NCBI RefSeq assembly: GCF_014652415.1
Contig: NZ_BMYT01000004.1
Coordinates: 150,127-214,126 of the forward strand
DNA length: 64,000 bases
Direction: 5' to 3'
Source: Affinundibacterium macrobrachii
GTDB lineage: Bacteria; Pseudomonadota; Gammaproteobacteria; Burkholderiales; Burkholderiaceae_D
The notes beneath the pieces are model-generated. The model was not told the DNA's origin. It saw only the letters and a list, made by a program, of their open reading frames with translations, and searched no databases. Positions 55,490 through 64,000 of the stretch are shown piece after piece. Both the position numbers and the translations under genes were made by a program. How positions within the stretch are numbered: the stretch's first letter is position 1; every line of letters starts with the position of its first letter.

Positions 55490-56866
55490 TTAATAGGGTA
55501 AAACCGCATCCGGTTTCACTGCCAAAATCGCAGCTTTCAAAGCTGCCTGAATTCGTGCCAAAGCTTCCGGCGTTTCTGCTTCAAAACGCATGACGATGAC
55601 TGGCGTGGTGTTTGATGAGCGCGCTAATCCAAAGCCGTCGGGATATTCGACACGTAAACCATCGATATCAATGATTTCGGTCGCGCCAGGGAAATTTGCA
55701 TTTTTTTGCATCTCAGCGATGATTGCAAAATTTTCGCCTTCACTTAGTTTGATTTGTAGCTCTGGCGTGCTGCTTGATTGCGGTAAGTCTTTCAGCGTGG
55801 TAGTCATATCCGCGACTTTACTCAGGATTTCCAATAAGCGTGCGCCTGCATACAAACCATCATCAAAGCCATACCAACGATCTTTAAAAAACACATGACC
55901 ACTCATCTCGCCACCTAGAGGTGAGCCGGTTTCTTTGAGTTTGGCTTTGACCAAGGAGTGACCCGTTTTCCACATCAAGGGTTGGCCGCCATGTGACTTA
56001 ATCCAGCTAGACAAATGACGCGTGCATTTCACGTCGTATAAAATTTGCGCACCTTTATTGCGACTTAATACATCGGCCGCGAATAACATTAGTTGGCGAT
56101 CTGGATAAATGATGTGACCATCTTTGGTGACGACGCCAAGTCGATCACCATCACCGTCAAATGCGAGCCCAATTTCGGCATCAGAATTTTGTAAACAACG
56201 AATCAGATCTTGTAGGTTTTCTGGATGGGCAGGATCGGGATGGTGATTCGGGAAATTGCCATCAACCTCGCAAAATAATTCAGTCACTTCGCAACCCATC
56301 GCACGGTATAAGTCACCTGCGAATGCGCCTGCAACGCCATTGCCGCAGTCCACCGCAATCTTGATTTTGCGTGTGAGCTTGACGTCGCTGACGATGCGTT
56401 CCAAATATGCCGCTTTGATGTCATGGGTGCTGTATGTTCCTTCGCCAACCGCGAAATCTTTGGCGACGATGCGGTCGTACAAGGCGAGTATGGTATCGCC
56501 ATAAATCGCTTCGCCTGCTAACACCATTTTGAAGCCGTTGTAGTCAGGCGGATTATGACTGCCCGTGACCATGATGCCGGATGTCGCGCCTAATACGTTG
56601 GTGCCGAAATACACCATCGGCGTGGCGACCACGCCGAGGTCAATCACATTGATGCCTGTCGCTTGCAAGCCCATAGCCAAGGCTGCCGCTAATGACGGAC
56701 CCGATAAGCGTCCATCGCGACCGATGACGACGGTTTTTTCGCCTTTGGCAAGCGCAGCACTACCGAAGGCTTGTCCAATCGCGTAGGCAACATCGACATC
56801 TAATGTCTTATCAATGATGCCGCGGATGTCGTAGGCTTTAAAAATACTTTTGGAAAGTAGGGACAT
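55490..56866 (-). CDS. Phosphomannomutase/phosphoglucomutase
   Basis: This is an AlgC-type hexose phosphomutase supplying mannose 1-phosphate or glucose 1-phosphate for nucleotide sugars. From ATG 56866 (MSLLSKSIFKAYDIRG), with AGGT upstream, it has 458 residues; the open frame extends 25 codons further but without support. Phosphoserine loop: GIMVTGSHNPPDYNGFK. Metal loop: LAFDGDGDRLG. Sugar loop: GGEMSGHVFF. Glucose 1-phosphate is the precursor of dTDP-rhamnose, made by the rfb genes at the other end of this locus. Confidence 0.95.
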   Translation of the reverse strand: MSLLSKSIFKAYDIRGIIDKTLDVDVAYAIGQAFGSAALAKGEKTVVIGRDGRLSGPSLAAALAMGLQATGINVIDLGVVATPMVYFGTNVLGATSGIMVTGSHNPPDYNGFKMVLAGEAIYGDTILALYDRIVAKDFAVGEGTYSTHDIKAAYLERIVSDVKLTRKIKIAVDCGNGVAGAFAGDLYRAMGCEVTELFCEVDGNFPNHHPDPAHPENLQDLIRCLQNSDAEIGLAFDGDGDRLGVVTKDGHIIYPDRQLMLFAADVLSRNKGAQILYDVKCTRHLSSWIKSHGGQPLMWKTGHSLVKAKLKETGSPLGGEMSGHVFFKDRWYGFDDGLYAGARLLEILSKVADMTTTLKDLPQSSSTPELQIKLSEGENFAIIAEMQKNANFPGATEIIDIDGLRVEYPDGFGLARSSNTTPVIVMRFEAETPEALARIQAALKAAILAVKPDAVLPY

Positions 56867-56916
56867 AAAATTTACCTGTAAATTAATTTTTTTAAAACCT
56901 CTCAATACCGAGGTTT

Positions 56917-58815
56917 TTATGTTTTGTTCTTCAACTGCCAAATAAAATCTTCAATACCGCACTGCGGTTGATATTCAATAACCAATCGCTGTATCAAACT
57001 GCGAATTTTTTCATAATCAAAATGCTGGCAAGCCTGCTCTAATTCTTCTAAAGCTGCTCGTAGTTCTTCCCAAGCTAATTCGGCTTCTTGCGCGCGCATG
57101 ATTAATGGATGCGTGGTGCGTTCCACATTGTCGCCAATCAGCAATTCTTCGTACAGCTTTTCGCCAGGGCGTAAACCGACTTCACGGATTTCTATCGTAC
57201 CTTCGGGATGTTCGGCTGATTTCACTTCCAAGCCGCACAAATGTACCATGCGACGCGCTAAATCGATGATACGGACAGGTTCACCCATATCGAGTACAAA
57301 CACATCACCACCTTGTCCCATCGCGCCCGCTTGCAATACCAATTGTGCTGCTTCGGGAATCGTCATGAAATAGCGCGTGATTTCCGCATGCGTCAAAGTA
57401 ATCGGGCCGCCTTGCATAATTTGCTTGCGGAATAGGGGAACCACAGAACCAGAGGAGCCTAGTACATTACCAAAGCGAACCATGCAAAAACGTGTGCCAG
57501 TTTGACGACGTGCGTTGGCTTGTAAAATAAGTTCGGCTAAGCGTTTGGTCGCACCCATCACATTGGTCGGACGTACCGCTTTGTCTGTTGAGATTAAGAC
57601 GAATTGTTTAACGCCCGCATCGATTGCCGCTTGCGCTAATTTGTAGGTGCCAAATACATTATTGCGTATCCCTTCGATGGGGTTATGTTCGACAAGTGGC
57701 ACATGTTTATAGGCGGCTGCGTGATATACCGTATCAATTTGAAAACCGCGAAAAATTTTGTCTAGCTTGGCGCTATCGTGTATCGATCCTAAGAAAGGTT
57801 TGATCTCGCATTTCAATTGCAATTGATCGAGCAAAGCACTCAATTCTTGCTCTATCGAATACAGTGAAAATTCTGACATTTCCAAGAGCATTAAGCTGTT
57901 GGGTTTTTGGCGCAAAATTTGGCGACATAATTCCGAACCGATAGAGCCGCCCGCGCCGCTGACTAAAACATTTTTATTCGTAATGCAAGTGGCTAGTAAT
58001 GCTTCATCGGGTTCTACCTGATCGCGTCCTAGCAAGTCTTCAATTTCGACATCGCGAATATCTTGCACACGCAATTCACCATTGATCAAACTTTTGATCG
58101 ATGGTGTGACTTTGACGCGCAACTTATAAGTTTCTAGATGATCGAGAATTTGTTTTTGTTTGGCTTTTGAAACACTAGGTAGAGCAAGCAAGACTTCTTT
58201 GATACCAAAGTTTCTCACTAGCTGAGGAATTTGTTCAACCGCATAGACTTTGATGCCCGCGATTGACGAGCCATGCATGGAACGATTGTCATCGATGAAG
58301 GCGATACAATCGAGTTCGTGCCCTGCGCGTAAAGCATTGGCGAGCTGCATGCCAGCGGTACCCGCACCATAGATGGCGATTTTGGTTGCGTTGGGATTGC
58401 GGCGTAAACCGCCGAGGTAAGCGCGTGCGGCTAAGCGACTGGCACCGACGTAAAGTATCGCGCCAGACCAGTAAATGACAAAGACCGCACGTGAGATTGC
58501 GGTTAGCTGCAACATAAAACTGAGAAAGGCAAGCGCCAATACAGATAGACTTACGCCGATGATAACGACACTGACCATTTTGTGATCAATGTAACGTATC
58601 ACCGCGCGGTATAAACCAATTTTGATGAAGATCGGAATGGCGAATAGAGGTACTGCTGCGATTAACCAAGCATAGTGTTTGATTAATTCAATATTAATCG
58701 TCTCATAGCGAGTGAGGATCGCCAGCATAAACGCAAGCGGCAAAAAAATGGCGTCAACGGCACCCGCAATAATTTGTTTTTGTAAGCGTGGAAGATTAAC
58801 TAATGCTTGCATCAT
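56917..58815 (-). CDS. WbpM/CapD-type nucleoside-diphosphate-sugar dehydratase
   Basis: This is a membrane-bound UDP-GlcNAc 4,6-dehydratase-like protein of 632 aa. Four N-terminal hydrophobic helices (to about residue 125) precede a first Rossmann fold (KIAIYGAGTAGMQL) and a second catalytic one (VLVSGAGGSIGSELC). ISTDKAVRPTNVMGATKR holds the catalytic lysine with methionine in the place of the usual tyrosine, as in the WbpM/FlaA1 group. It starts synthesis of 6-deoxy amino sugars such as QuiNAc or FucNAc. The next gene upstream, a sugar-phosphate transferase, and the WbpV-like SDR fit a QuiNAc-type initiating sugar. Confidence 0.94.
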   Translation of the reverse strand: MMQALVNLPRLQKQIIAGAVDAIFLPLAFMLAILTRYETINIELIKHYAWLIAAVPLFAIPIFIKIGLYRAVIRYIDHKMVSVVIIGVSLSVLALAFLSFMLQLTAISRAVFVIYWSGAILYVGASRLAARAYLGGLRRNPNATKIAIYGAGTAGMQLANALRAGHELDCIAFIDDNRSMHGSSIAGIKVYAVEQIPQLVRNFGIKEVLLALPSVSKAKQKQILDHLETYKLRVKVTPSIKSLINGELRVQDIRDVEIEDLLGRDQVEPDEALLATCITNKNVLVSGAGGSIGSELCRQILRQKPNSLMLLEMSEFSLYSIEQELSALLDQLQLKCEIKPFLGSIHDSAKLDKIFRGFQIDTVYHAAAYKHVPLVEHNPIEGIRNNVFGTYKLAQAAIDAGVKQFVLISTDKAVRPTNVMGATKRLAELILQANARRQTGTRFCMVRFGNVLGSSGSVVPLFRKQIMQGGPITLTHAEITRYFMTIPEAAQLVLQAGAMGQGGDVFVLDMGEPVRIIDLARRMVHLCGLEVKSAEHPEGTIEIREVGLRPGEKLYEELLIGDNVERTTHPLIMRAQEAELAWEELRAALEELEQACQHFDYEKIRSLIQRLVIEYQPQCGIEDFIWQLKNKT

Positions 58816-58845
58816 GATTTAGGAGTTTGCCCAGTTTGATTTGTC

Positions 58846-59406
58846 TTAGTGGGTGACGCCATCACGTTTAATCACTTTAAAGAAAGTGCGAAACAAAATT
58901 TGAATATCTAGTAGCAATGATTGATGCTGTAAATAATAAGCATCCAATTCAACTTTTTGTGGAATTGGTAGTTCATCACGACCATTGATCTGCGCCCAAC
59001 CAGTTAAACCAGGAACGATGGTGTGAACTTGCTTCTCGGTACGCAAAGCAATTAAATCAGCTTGATTGTACAGAGCGGGGCGTGGGCCAACAAAACTCAT
59101 ATCGCCTATGAGAATACTCCATAGTTGTGGCAATTCATCTAGACTTGATTTACGCAAAAACGAGCCAACTGGTGTCAGATACTGATCTGGATTACTTAAT
59201 AAATGCGTCGCAACTGCTGGCGTATCAATTCGCATAGAACGAAACTTCGGCATCTTGAAAATACGATTGTAGCGACCAACACGATCAGACCAATAAATCA
59301 CTGGTCCTTTCGATGTTAGTCTAACCATCAGCGCCACTATGACGAATGGAATCACTAAGATGATGGCCGCGATCAAAGCGAGTATTAAGTCAGCTAGTCT
59401 TTTCAT
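58846..59406 (-). CDS. Undecaprenyl-phosphate sugar-1-phosphate transferase
   Basis: This is a small polyprenol phosphate sugar-phosphate transferase (186 aa, PF02397 type) that starts a lipid-linked glycan by moving a sugar phosphate to undecaprenyl phosphate. It has one N-terminal membrane helix ([20 protein letters not shown]), [12 protein letters not shown], the catalytic [20 protein letters not shown] and [15 protein letters not shown]. It lacks the long N-terminal membrane domain of WcaJ/WbaP. It is tightly packed between the dehydratase and SDR genes, and its sugar is probably a 6-deoxy-HexNAc, by inference. Confidence 0.94.
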   Translation of the reverse strand: MKRLADLILALIAAIILVIPFVIVALMVRLTSKGPVIYWSDRVGRYNRIFKMPKFRSMRIDTPAVATHLLSNPDQYLTPVGSFLRKSSLDELPQLWSILIGDMSFVGPRPALYNQADLIALRTEKQVHTIVPGLTGWAQINGRDELPIPQKVELDAYYLQHQSLLLDIQILFRTFFKVIKRDGVTH

Positions 59407-59415
59407 AAATTCTAC

Positions 59416-60390
59416 TTATTGATTTGAATGAGGCTTGTGATCTGAAATCAGGCTTGCAGCACTTTCTCGCAAACCTTGCTGTATGGTGTAAGGTGGCGAC
59501 CACTCCATTTGCTTCTGCGCTTTTTGGCTATCGACACGTAATGATTGACACAAACGATCTGTAATATTTTTTTTGCCGATTAATTTTGCCGCAAAAGTCA
59601 TTAAGCTAACCGGGAATGGAAGTAATCGCGAAGGCACTTCCAGCGCTTTTGCCGCTTCTTGTAGCAATTCTGTTGTGGATAAATCTCTGCCATCAGAAAC
59701 CAAAAAGACTTGGTTAAATGCACGCGGGTCTTGCACACAATGCAGAATAAAGTCGCACAAATTTTTAACGAAGACAATGCTACGTTGGTTATGAATACTG
59801 CCAAGCGGCAGCGGGATTTGTTTTTTTACCCAAATTAATAGGCTAAGAAAGTTGGCCGCAACGCCCTTACCGTAGACTAAAGGAGGACGAATGATGGTGA
59901 TTGCCATGCCTGAACGTTGTCCCAATTCCAGTAGTGCCGCTTCGGCTTCTTGTTTGGATATACCGTAGGGATCACTTGCCGATGGTGGATCGTTTTCAGA
60001 GAATGCTTGTCCATCGATCGTCATTTCGCCGTTGACTTTGACGGAACTCAAATAAATAAACTGACGCACTCCTGCTGCAGCAGCTTGTTCAGCTAAACGT
60101 AAGCTCCCGTATAAATTGACTTCACGAAATGCGGTCAAAGGGTCGGTCGCAGTATCGTTCATCACATGCACTCGCGCAGCACAATGAATCACCGTATGGA
60201 CATTGTTTAAATGCGGCTGCCAATCAGTTTGACGATCAATGTTTTGAATTTGGCTGGCCCGTGAATGTGATGTCGCATTTTTGCTTGCACGGATAGGGCA
60301 AATGACTTCGCGATTTTGCGCCAAAGCCATTTGTAAAAGATGTGAGCCAACAAAACCAGTTGAACCCGTGATGAGGATTTTATTATTCAT
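59416..60390 (-). CDS. NAD-dependent epimerase/dehydratase (WbpV-like SDR)
   Basis: This is an extended short-chain dehydrogenase of 324 aa with KILITGSTGFVGSHLLQ, HCAARVHVMND, YLSSVKVNGE (serine) and DPYGISKQEAE (tyrosine and lysine). The sequence resembles the group that reduces UDP-4-keto-6-deoxy-GlcNAc to UDP-QuiNAc. That would be the product of the WbpM-like dehydratase two genes further on, so the context supports the idea. A UDP-sugar 4-epimerase is the alternative. Confidence 0.87.
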   Translation of the reverse strand: MNNKILITGSTGFVGSHLLQMALAQNREVICPIRASKNATSHSRASQIQNIDRQTDWQPHLNNVHTVIHCAARVHVMNDTATDPLTAFREVNLYGSLRLAEQAAAAGVRQFIYLSSVKVNGEMTIDGQAFSENDPPSASDPYGISKQEAEAALLELGQRSGMAITIIRPPLVYGKGVAANFLSLLIWVKKQIPLPLGSIHNQRSIVFVKNLCDFILHCVQDPRAFNQVFLVSDGRDLSTTELLQEAAKALEVPSRLLPFPVSLMTFAAKLIGKKNITDRLCQSLRVDSQKAQKQMEWSPPYTIQQGLRESAASLISDHKPHSNQ

Positions 60391-60400
60391 AGTGCCGCAA

Positions 60401-61213
60401 CTAATTTCTAGTATCTGGTGTGCTTTTGCCGGAATAGGCAGGGCTTAGACGCAAGTAACGACGTAATAGAAATTTGGAGAAACTGTGAAAGAACCAGCGT
60501 GCATGCTGCGAAAAAATATTGCGATTCTTATGTGCCGCAGTATGAATAGCTTTTAAGTGCGGGTAATAGTAGACCGCTTGCTGATGATAGAGTCGTGCAC
60601 GGTAGCAGATATCGACATCTTCAAAATACATAAAATAACTAGGATCGAATCCACCTAGAGCGCGATAAAGCGCTGGTTCAAACGCTAGAAATGCACCAGA
60701 AGCCCATTCAACCGCAATCGCATCTGTCGCTGCTGCGATTCTATCTTTATCATATGTTTCGCTGAAGGTGTTCACCAAAGGCATCTTCATAATCGATAGC
60801 ATGCCGGGAAAATGCCGAATATTTTTATCAGGCACCTGCATCGCTTGATCTCGGTAGAGATTGAGCGTTGCGATCGCGTGGCCTGAAGTGCGCATTTTTT
60901 CTGTCAACGCAAACACGGTTTCAGGCGTAACGGTAATATCAGGATTCATCACCAGGAAGAAATCGTCAACCTCGAAACCTGATTGCGCTTCGATCAATTT
61001 GAACAGGTAATTATTATTTTCACCAAATCCTAGACCGGCGTCAGCATCGGTGTAAAACACTTGATGTTGCTCGCAAAAGGTTTTTAACGTGGCTGCAGGC
61101 TTATTATCTTTGATCCAAATTTTTAGATGCGTGCGTTCGTCCAACAGTCCGCCTAGCCGACTGTCGATTAAAAGTTGCTCGTGCCCATGACTAATAATAG
61201 CAACATGAATCAT
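60401..61213 (-). CDS. Glycosyltransferase family 2 (rhamnosyltransferase-like)
   Basis: This is a cytoplasmic glycosyltransferase of 270 aa with a GT-A fold. GLGFGENNNYLFKL and FFLVMNPDITVTPE hold the nucleotide and DXD-like metal site, and WASGAFLAFEPALYRALGGF followed by YFMYFEDVDICYRAR is the acceptor-side motif seen in WbbL-type rhamnosyltransferases. The nearby rfbC and rfbD make dTDP-rhamnose, which fits a rhamnosyl donor. Confidence 0.88.
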   Translation of the reverse strand: MIHVAIISHGHEQLLIDSRLGGLLDERTHLKIWIKDNKPAATLKTFCEQHQVFYTDADAGLGFGENNNYLFKLIEAQSGFEVDDFFLVMNPDITVTPETVFALTEKMRTSGHAIATLNLYRDQAMQVPDKNIRHFPGMLSIMKMPLVNTFSETYDKDRIAAATDAIAVEWASGAFLAFEPALYRALGGFDPSYFMYFEDVDICYRARLYHQQAVYYYPHLKAIHTAAHKNRNIFSQHARWFFHSFSKFLLRRYLRLSPAYSGKSTPDTRN

Positions 61214-61256
61214 CTAGGCAATCCTACTAAATTCGTTGGTTGATGAGTCTCTTGCA

Positions 61257-62591
61257 TCACGATGATAAAAGTGTTTGATTGGTCGAGTCAGATTTAAATA
61301 GACGTCGTGCCGCAAAGTGTAATAGTACCCAATCCACGCTTACTCGGCAGACCCAAGCGAAGGCTGCCCCCATTAAACCAAATTCTTTTGTGAGTAAAAC
61401 CAGCAAAGCCATATAAAAGAATAATTCGAATAAATGGAATAACGCCGTTGTTTTGGTATTGCCCGTTGCGTGTAGCAGGGTATATGGTACTACAGCGATG
61501 CCGTTAATAAAGGTACCGAATACTAAAACCACAGTGATAGGGAAAGCTTTTTGTGCAAATTCGGGTGAAATCCACCATGAGAATCCAGGATAAGCGATCA
61601 CTAAAGTCAGCACGCAAAGTCCCGCCATGATTTTTACCATGCGGCGTAAGTTACTAGAGTAGGAAAGATGTAGTTCTGTTCTTTGCGTGATTGTGGCAAA
61701 GACGGGCATTAATGCGCCGCAAATAGCTATAGGGATCATCAGTAAGCGCATCAAGCCTTCTTGTGGAATCGCATATTCTGATAATTTATCCGCACCCACC
61801 AAGGCGCTGACGAAAAAACGATCACCATAAACCATTAACGGACTCACTATCCCAGTCACTGTGACCCAAAATCCATACGAGACAAGCTGACGGATTTGCA
61901 GCTTCATGCTTCCCAAGTTCTGTTTAACTTCTGCTACTTGATGGCGAATAAATAAATAGTGTTTGAGTTGAAATGCGCCGTATAAAACGGTGATCAAGCG
62001 GGCCGCAACCAAGTAAACAGTGATTTTCCACAAGCTATTACCATGCAGCATGATCGATAGCGCAGGCAGAATAAACATGCTAAATCCAAGAAAAATCTTG
62101 TTAATGTTGGATTCTTTAAATTGACCGAGTCCTTCAAGTGCGCCACGCATGCCGCTGGTGAGCGTCGCAGGAATTACGCCTAGGGCGGTGATTTGTAAAG
62201 CAAGCTTGGTTTCGTGCTGCCATGTTGGTGTAATTTTTAACCAATCATGTGCCAGTGGATAGGCGAATCCCATAATTAGCAAGAAACCGAGTACACCAGT
62301 TACTGCCGTCAATAATAATCCAGCGTTCAGAATATGGTGGATTGCATAGCGACGTTGCTCAGCATTCGCTTCCTGCATTGAGCTTTGAAGACGACTGACC
62401 TCATAGGTTAAAGCACGTCCAGCGCCAAAATCAAAAAAATTGAAATACCCAATCAAGGCCCAAATCAACGTCAAGACGCCGAAACCCTCGGCGCCTAATT
62501 CTCTTAAGGTGTAAGGAATGCAGAACGCTGCTGCGAGCAAAGGAGAACCGCTGCCAATCAGATTCCAGATGGTATTTCTTTTTAGTGACAT
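61257..62591 (-). CDS. Wzx-type polysaccharide flippase
   Basis: This is an integral-membrane lipid-linked oligosaccharide flippase of about 444 aa with roughly 12-14 hydrophobic helices. The start MSLKRNTIWNLIGSGSPLLA is typical of the RfbX/Wzx group. The open frame extends 30 codons upstream inside rfbD, but ATG 62591, one base after the rfbD stop, is the natural start. It would carry the undecaprenyl-linked O-unit across the inner membrane. No wzy polymerase is visible in this window. Confidence 0.9.
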   Translation of the reverse strand: MSLKRNTIWNLIGSGSPLLAAAFCIPYTLRELGAEGFGVLTLIWALIGYFNFFDFGAGRALTYEVSRLQSSMQEANAEQRRYAIHHILNAGLLLTAVTGVLGFLLIMGFAYPLAHDWLKITPTWQHETKLALQITALGVIPATLTSGMRGALEGLGQFKESNINKIFLGFSMFILPALSIMLHGNSLWKITVYLVAARLITVLYGAFQLKHYLFIRHQVAEVKQNLGSMKLQIRQLVSYGFWVTVTGIVSPLMVYGDRFFVSALVGADKLSEYAIPQEGLMRLLMIPIAICGALMPVFATITQRTELHLSYSSNLRRMVKIMAGLCVLTLVIAYPGFSWWISPEFAQKAFPITVVLVFGTFINGIAVVPYTLLHATGNTKTTALFHLFELFFYMALLVLLTKEFGLMGAAFAWVCRVSVDWVLLHFAARRLFKSDSTNQTLLSS

Positions 62592-62592
62592 A

Positions 62593-63534
62593 TCAGTTGT
62601 CAGCTTCGCGCTGTTTGGCTTCCGCCATCGCTTGTAGGCAAGCGTGTAAAGCCACATCCCAAGCTGGTAGCTTAATTCCAAATTGATGAACTAGCTTGGT
62701 TTTATCCAAACGTGAATTTTGCGGTCGCTGGGCTGGGGTAGGGTAGGCTGAGCTTGGGATGCCGTGTATTTGCGGCAGCGGTGCGCTTAATAAACCAAGT
62801 TGTGCCGCATAGGTCGCAATCTCTTGACTGAATTCGCACCAATTAGTCACGCCATCTGGCGTCAGATGATAAATGCCTTGGTGTGTTTGCCACCATGTCT
62901 TTGGAGATTCTGCTTGTTGTAATTGAGCCAGAATTTGTTTCGTGGCATCGCTCAGAAACATCGTTGAACTTGGTGTGCCCCATTGATCTGCGACGATATT
63001 GAGCTCAGGCTTTTCTTTTGCTAAGCGCAAAATCGTTAGTAGGAAATTTTTGCCGAAATCGGAATAGACCCAACTTGTGCGAAGAATCATATGCGCACAT
63101 CCGCTATCGACGATGGCCTGTTCGCCTGCCAGTTTGCTAGCTCCGTAGACATTGAGTGGCGCGCATTGATCTTGTTCTGTGTAGGCGCTAGCCGTTCCAT
63201 CCGAATTGATTTTACTACCATCGAAAACATAGTCGGTTGAAAAGTGGATTAAGCCAATACCCAAACGCTTTGCTTCCTGTGCTAAAACGGCCGGAGCTTC
63301 GGCATTGACCCGATAAGCTAGTTCGCTTTCTTTTTCTGCCAAATCAACTGCAGTGTAGGCAGCCGGATTGATGATCAAATCGGGTTTGCATTGTTGAATG
63401 TAGGGCGCAATCGATGCACTGTTTGATAGATCTAAATCGGCTCGGCGTGGGGTGATCAGTTCAGCGACATCAGCTAAATTTGTCGCTAAAGTACGACCAA
63501 GTTGACCGCTTGTTCCCGTCAACAAAATTCTCAT
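62593..63534 (-). CDS. rfbD: dTDP-4-dehydrorhamnose reductase
   Basis: RfbD makes dTDP-L-rhamnose, the last step of the pathway, using NADPH or NADH. It has 313 residues, with the nucleotide motif LLTGTSGQLGRTL, NPAAYTAVDLAEKE, STDYVFDG and the catalytic YGASKLAGE. The gene overlaps rfbC by four bases upstream and abuts the flippase downstream, so the genes form one transcript. Confidence 0.97.
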   Translation of the reverse strand: MRILLTGTSGQLGRTLATNLADVAELITPRRADLDLSNSASIAPYIQQCKPDLIINPAAYTAVDLAEKESELAYRVNAEAPAVLAQEAKRLGIGLIHFSTDYVFDGSKINSDGTASAYTEQDQCAPLNVYGASKLAGEQAIVDSGCAHMILRTSWVYSDFGKNFLLTILRLAKEKPELNIVADQWGTPSSTMFLSDATKQILAQLQQAESPKTWWQTHQGIYHLTPDGVTNWCEFSQEIATYAAQLGLLSAPLPQIHGIPSSAYPTPAQRPQNSRLDKTKLVHQFGIKLPAWDVALHACLQAMAEAKQREADN

Positions 63535-64000
63535 GCAAAAACCTCAGCATCGGCCAATAATTTGCCCAATTGATCTTTGCCAGACAAAGCGGGTGCGCCA
63601 TTCACAACACCATCAAGTGGCCAGTGAATCCCTAATGCAGGATCATTCCATAGCAAGCAGCGCTCATGTTCTGGTGCCCAATAGTCGGTGGTTTTATACA
63701 GAAATTCCGCATAGTCACTGGTAACAATAAATCCATGAGCGAAGCCAGGTGGAATCCACATTTGGCGCGAATTGCTGGCGGATAAAACCGCTGAGGTCCA
63801 TTTGCCGAAGTTGGGCGAGCTACGACGTAGATCAACTGCGACGTCGAATACTTCACCTGCGATTACACGTACCAATTTACCTTGCGCTTGTTGAATTTGA
63901 TAATGTAATCCACGTAATACACCTTTGGCAGAGCGAGAATGATTATCTTGTACAAATTCTGTCTGGATGCCTGTGCATGCGGCAAAGGTTTTGGCATTAA
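63531..64000 (-). CDS. rfbC: dTDP-4-dehydrorhamnose 3,5-epimerase, 5' end outside window
   Basis: RfbC epimerises dTDP-4-keto-6-deoxyglucose at C3 and C5. About 155 C-terminal residues are visible, including FVQDNHSRSAKGVLRGLHYQ with the active-site histidine, GKLVRVIAGEVFDVAVDLRR, WIPPGFAHGF and WNDPALGIHWPL. The start lies beyond 64000. It overlaps rfbD by four bases. rfbA and rfbB are not in the window and may be just upstream. Confidence 0.96.
   Translation of the reverse strand, partial: NAKTFAACTGIQTEFVQDNHSRSAKGVLRGLHYQIQQAQGKLVRVIAGEVFDVAVDLRRSSPNFGKWTSAVLSASNSRQMWIPPGFAHGFIVTSDYAEFLYKTTDYWAPEHERCLLWNDPALGIHWPLDGVVNGAPALSGKDQLGKLLADAEVFA

Overview
The window looks like chromosome from a betaproteobacterium of the order Burkholderiales, most likely an Oxalobacteraceae member with moderately low G+C, such as Undibacterium. 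This is inferred from the conserved block pyrG-kdsA-eno-ftsB, from argH lying next to an AlgZ/AlgR-type two-component pair, from sensor kinases carrying the AHELNTPVGN motif, and from overall protein similarity. I see no phage, transposase, integrase, CRISPR array, rRNA or tRNA.

Layout. 1-3470: end of a TRAP transporter (large and small permeases) and argH, all on the minus strand. 3813-7684: AlgZ/AlgR-like kinase and LytTR regulator, then an orphan PAS histidine kinase. 7715-13960: a serine/threonine block with L-serine deaminase, threonine dehydrogenase, kbl, a divergent XRE-cupin regulator with operator-like repeats, and thrC. 14089-19515: a CHASE-PAS-PAS histidine kinase and a two-gene ABC exporter. 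19644-26848: a cobalamin operon headed by a clear B12 riboswitch (btuB, permease, ATPase, cbiA/cobB, cbiP/cobQ). 27257-30120: a second TonB-dependent receptor facing an orphan pilin. 30234-33780: a LysR regulator divergent from a DUF1338 (HglS-type) gene and an FAD-linked oxidase, which together would take 2-oxoadipate through D-2-hydroxyglutarate to 2-oxoglutarate. 33957-38940: a secreted bleomycin-hydrolase-type peptidase, a small lipoprotein, a four-helix membrane protein, an NTF2-like protein, eamA and a YwqK/MORN-repeat protein. 39256-44636: tatD, comEC, an alpha/beta hydrolase and an LpxR-type lipid A deacylase.

44658-48415 is the most interesting accessory region. It holds an ECF sigma factor with its RskA-like anti-sigma, a DUF3034 outer-membrane-like protein, an exported group 1 truncated hemoglobin and a second sigma factor. 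The sequences upstream of the sigma/anti-sigma pair and of DUF3034 share the same bipartite element, TG[C/A]ATCC, 16 bases, CGTATAA. This suggests an autoregulated ECF system that drives a periplasmic globin and a beta-barrel-like protein.

49470-54178 is the housekeeping block pyrG-kdsA-eno-ftsB. 54272-64000, all on the minus strand, is a surface-polysaccharide locus: rfbC (cut by the window edge), rfbD, a Wzx-type flippase, a GT2 glycosyltransferase, a WbpV-like SDR, a sugar-phosphate transferase, a WbpM/CapD-type dehydratase, a phosphomannomutase/phosphoglucomutase and heptosyltransferase WaaC. Two families of palindromic intergenic repeats flank ftsB and waaC.
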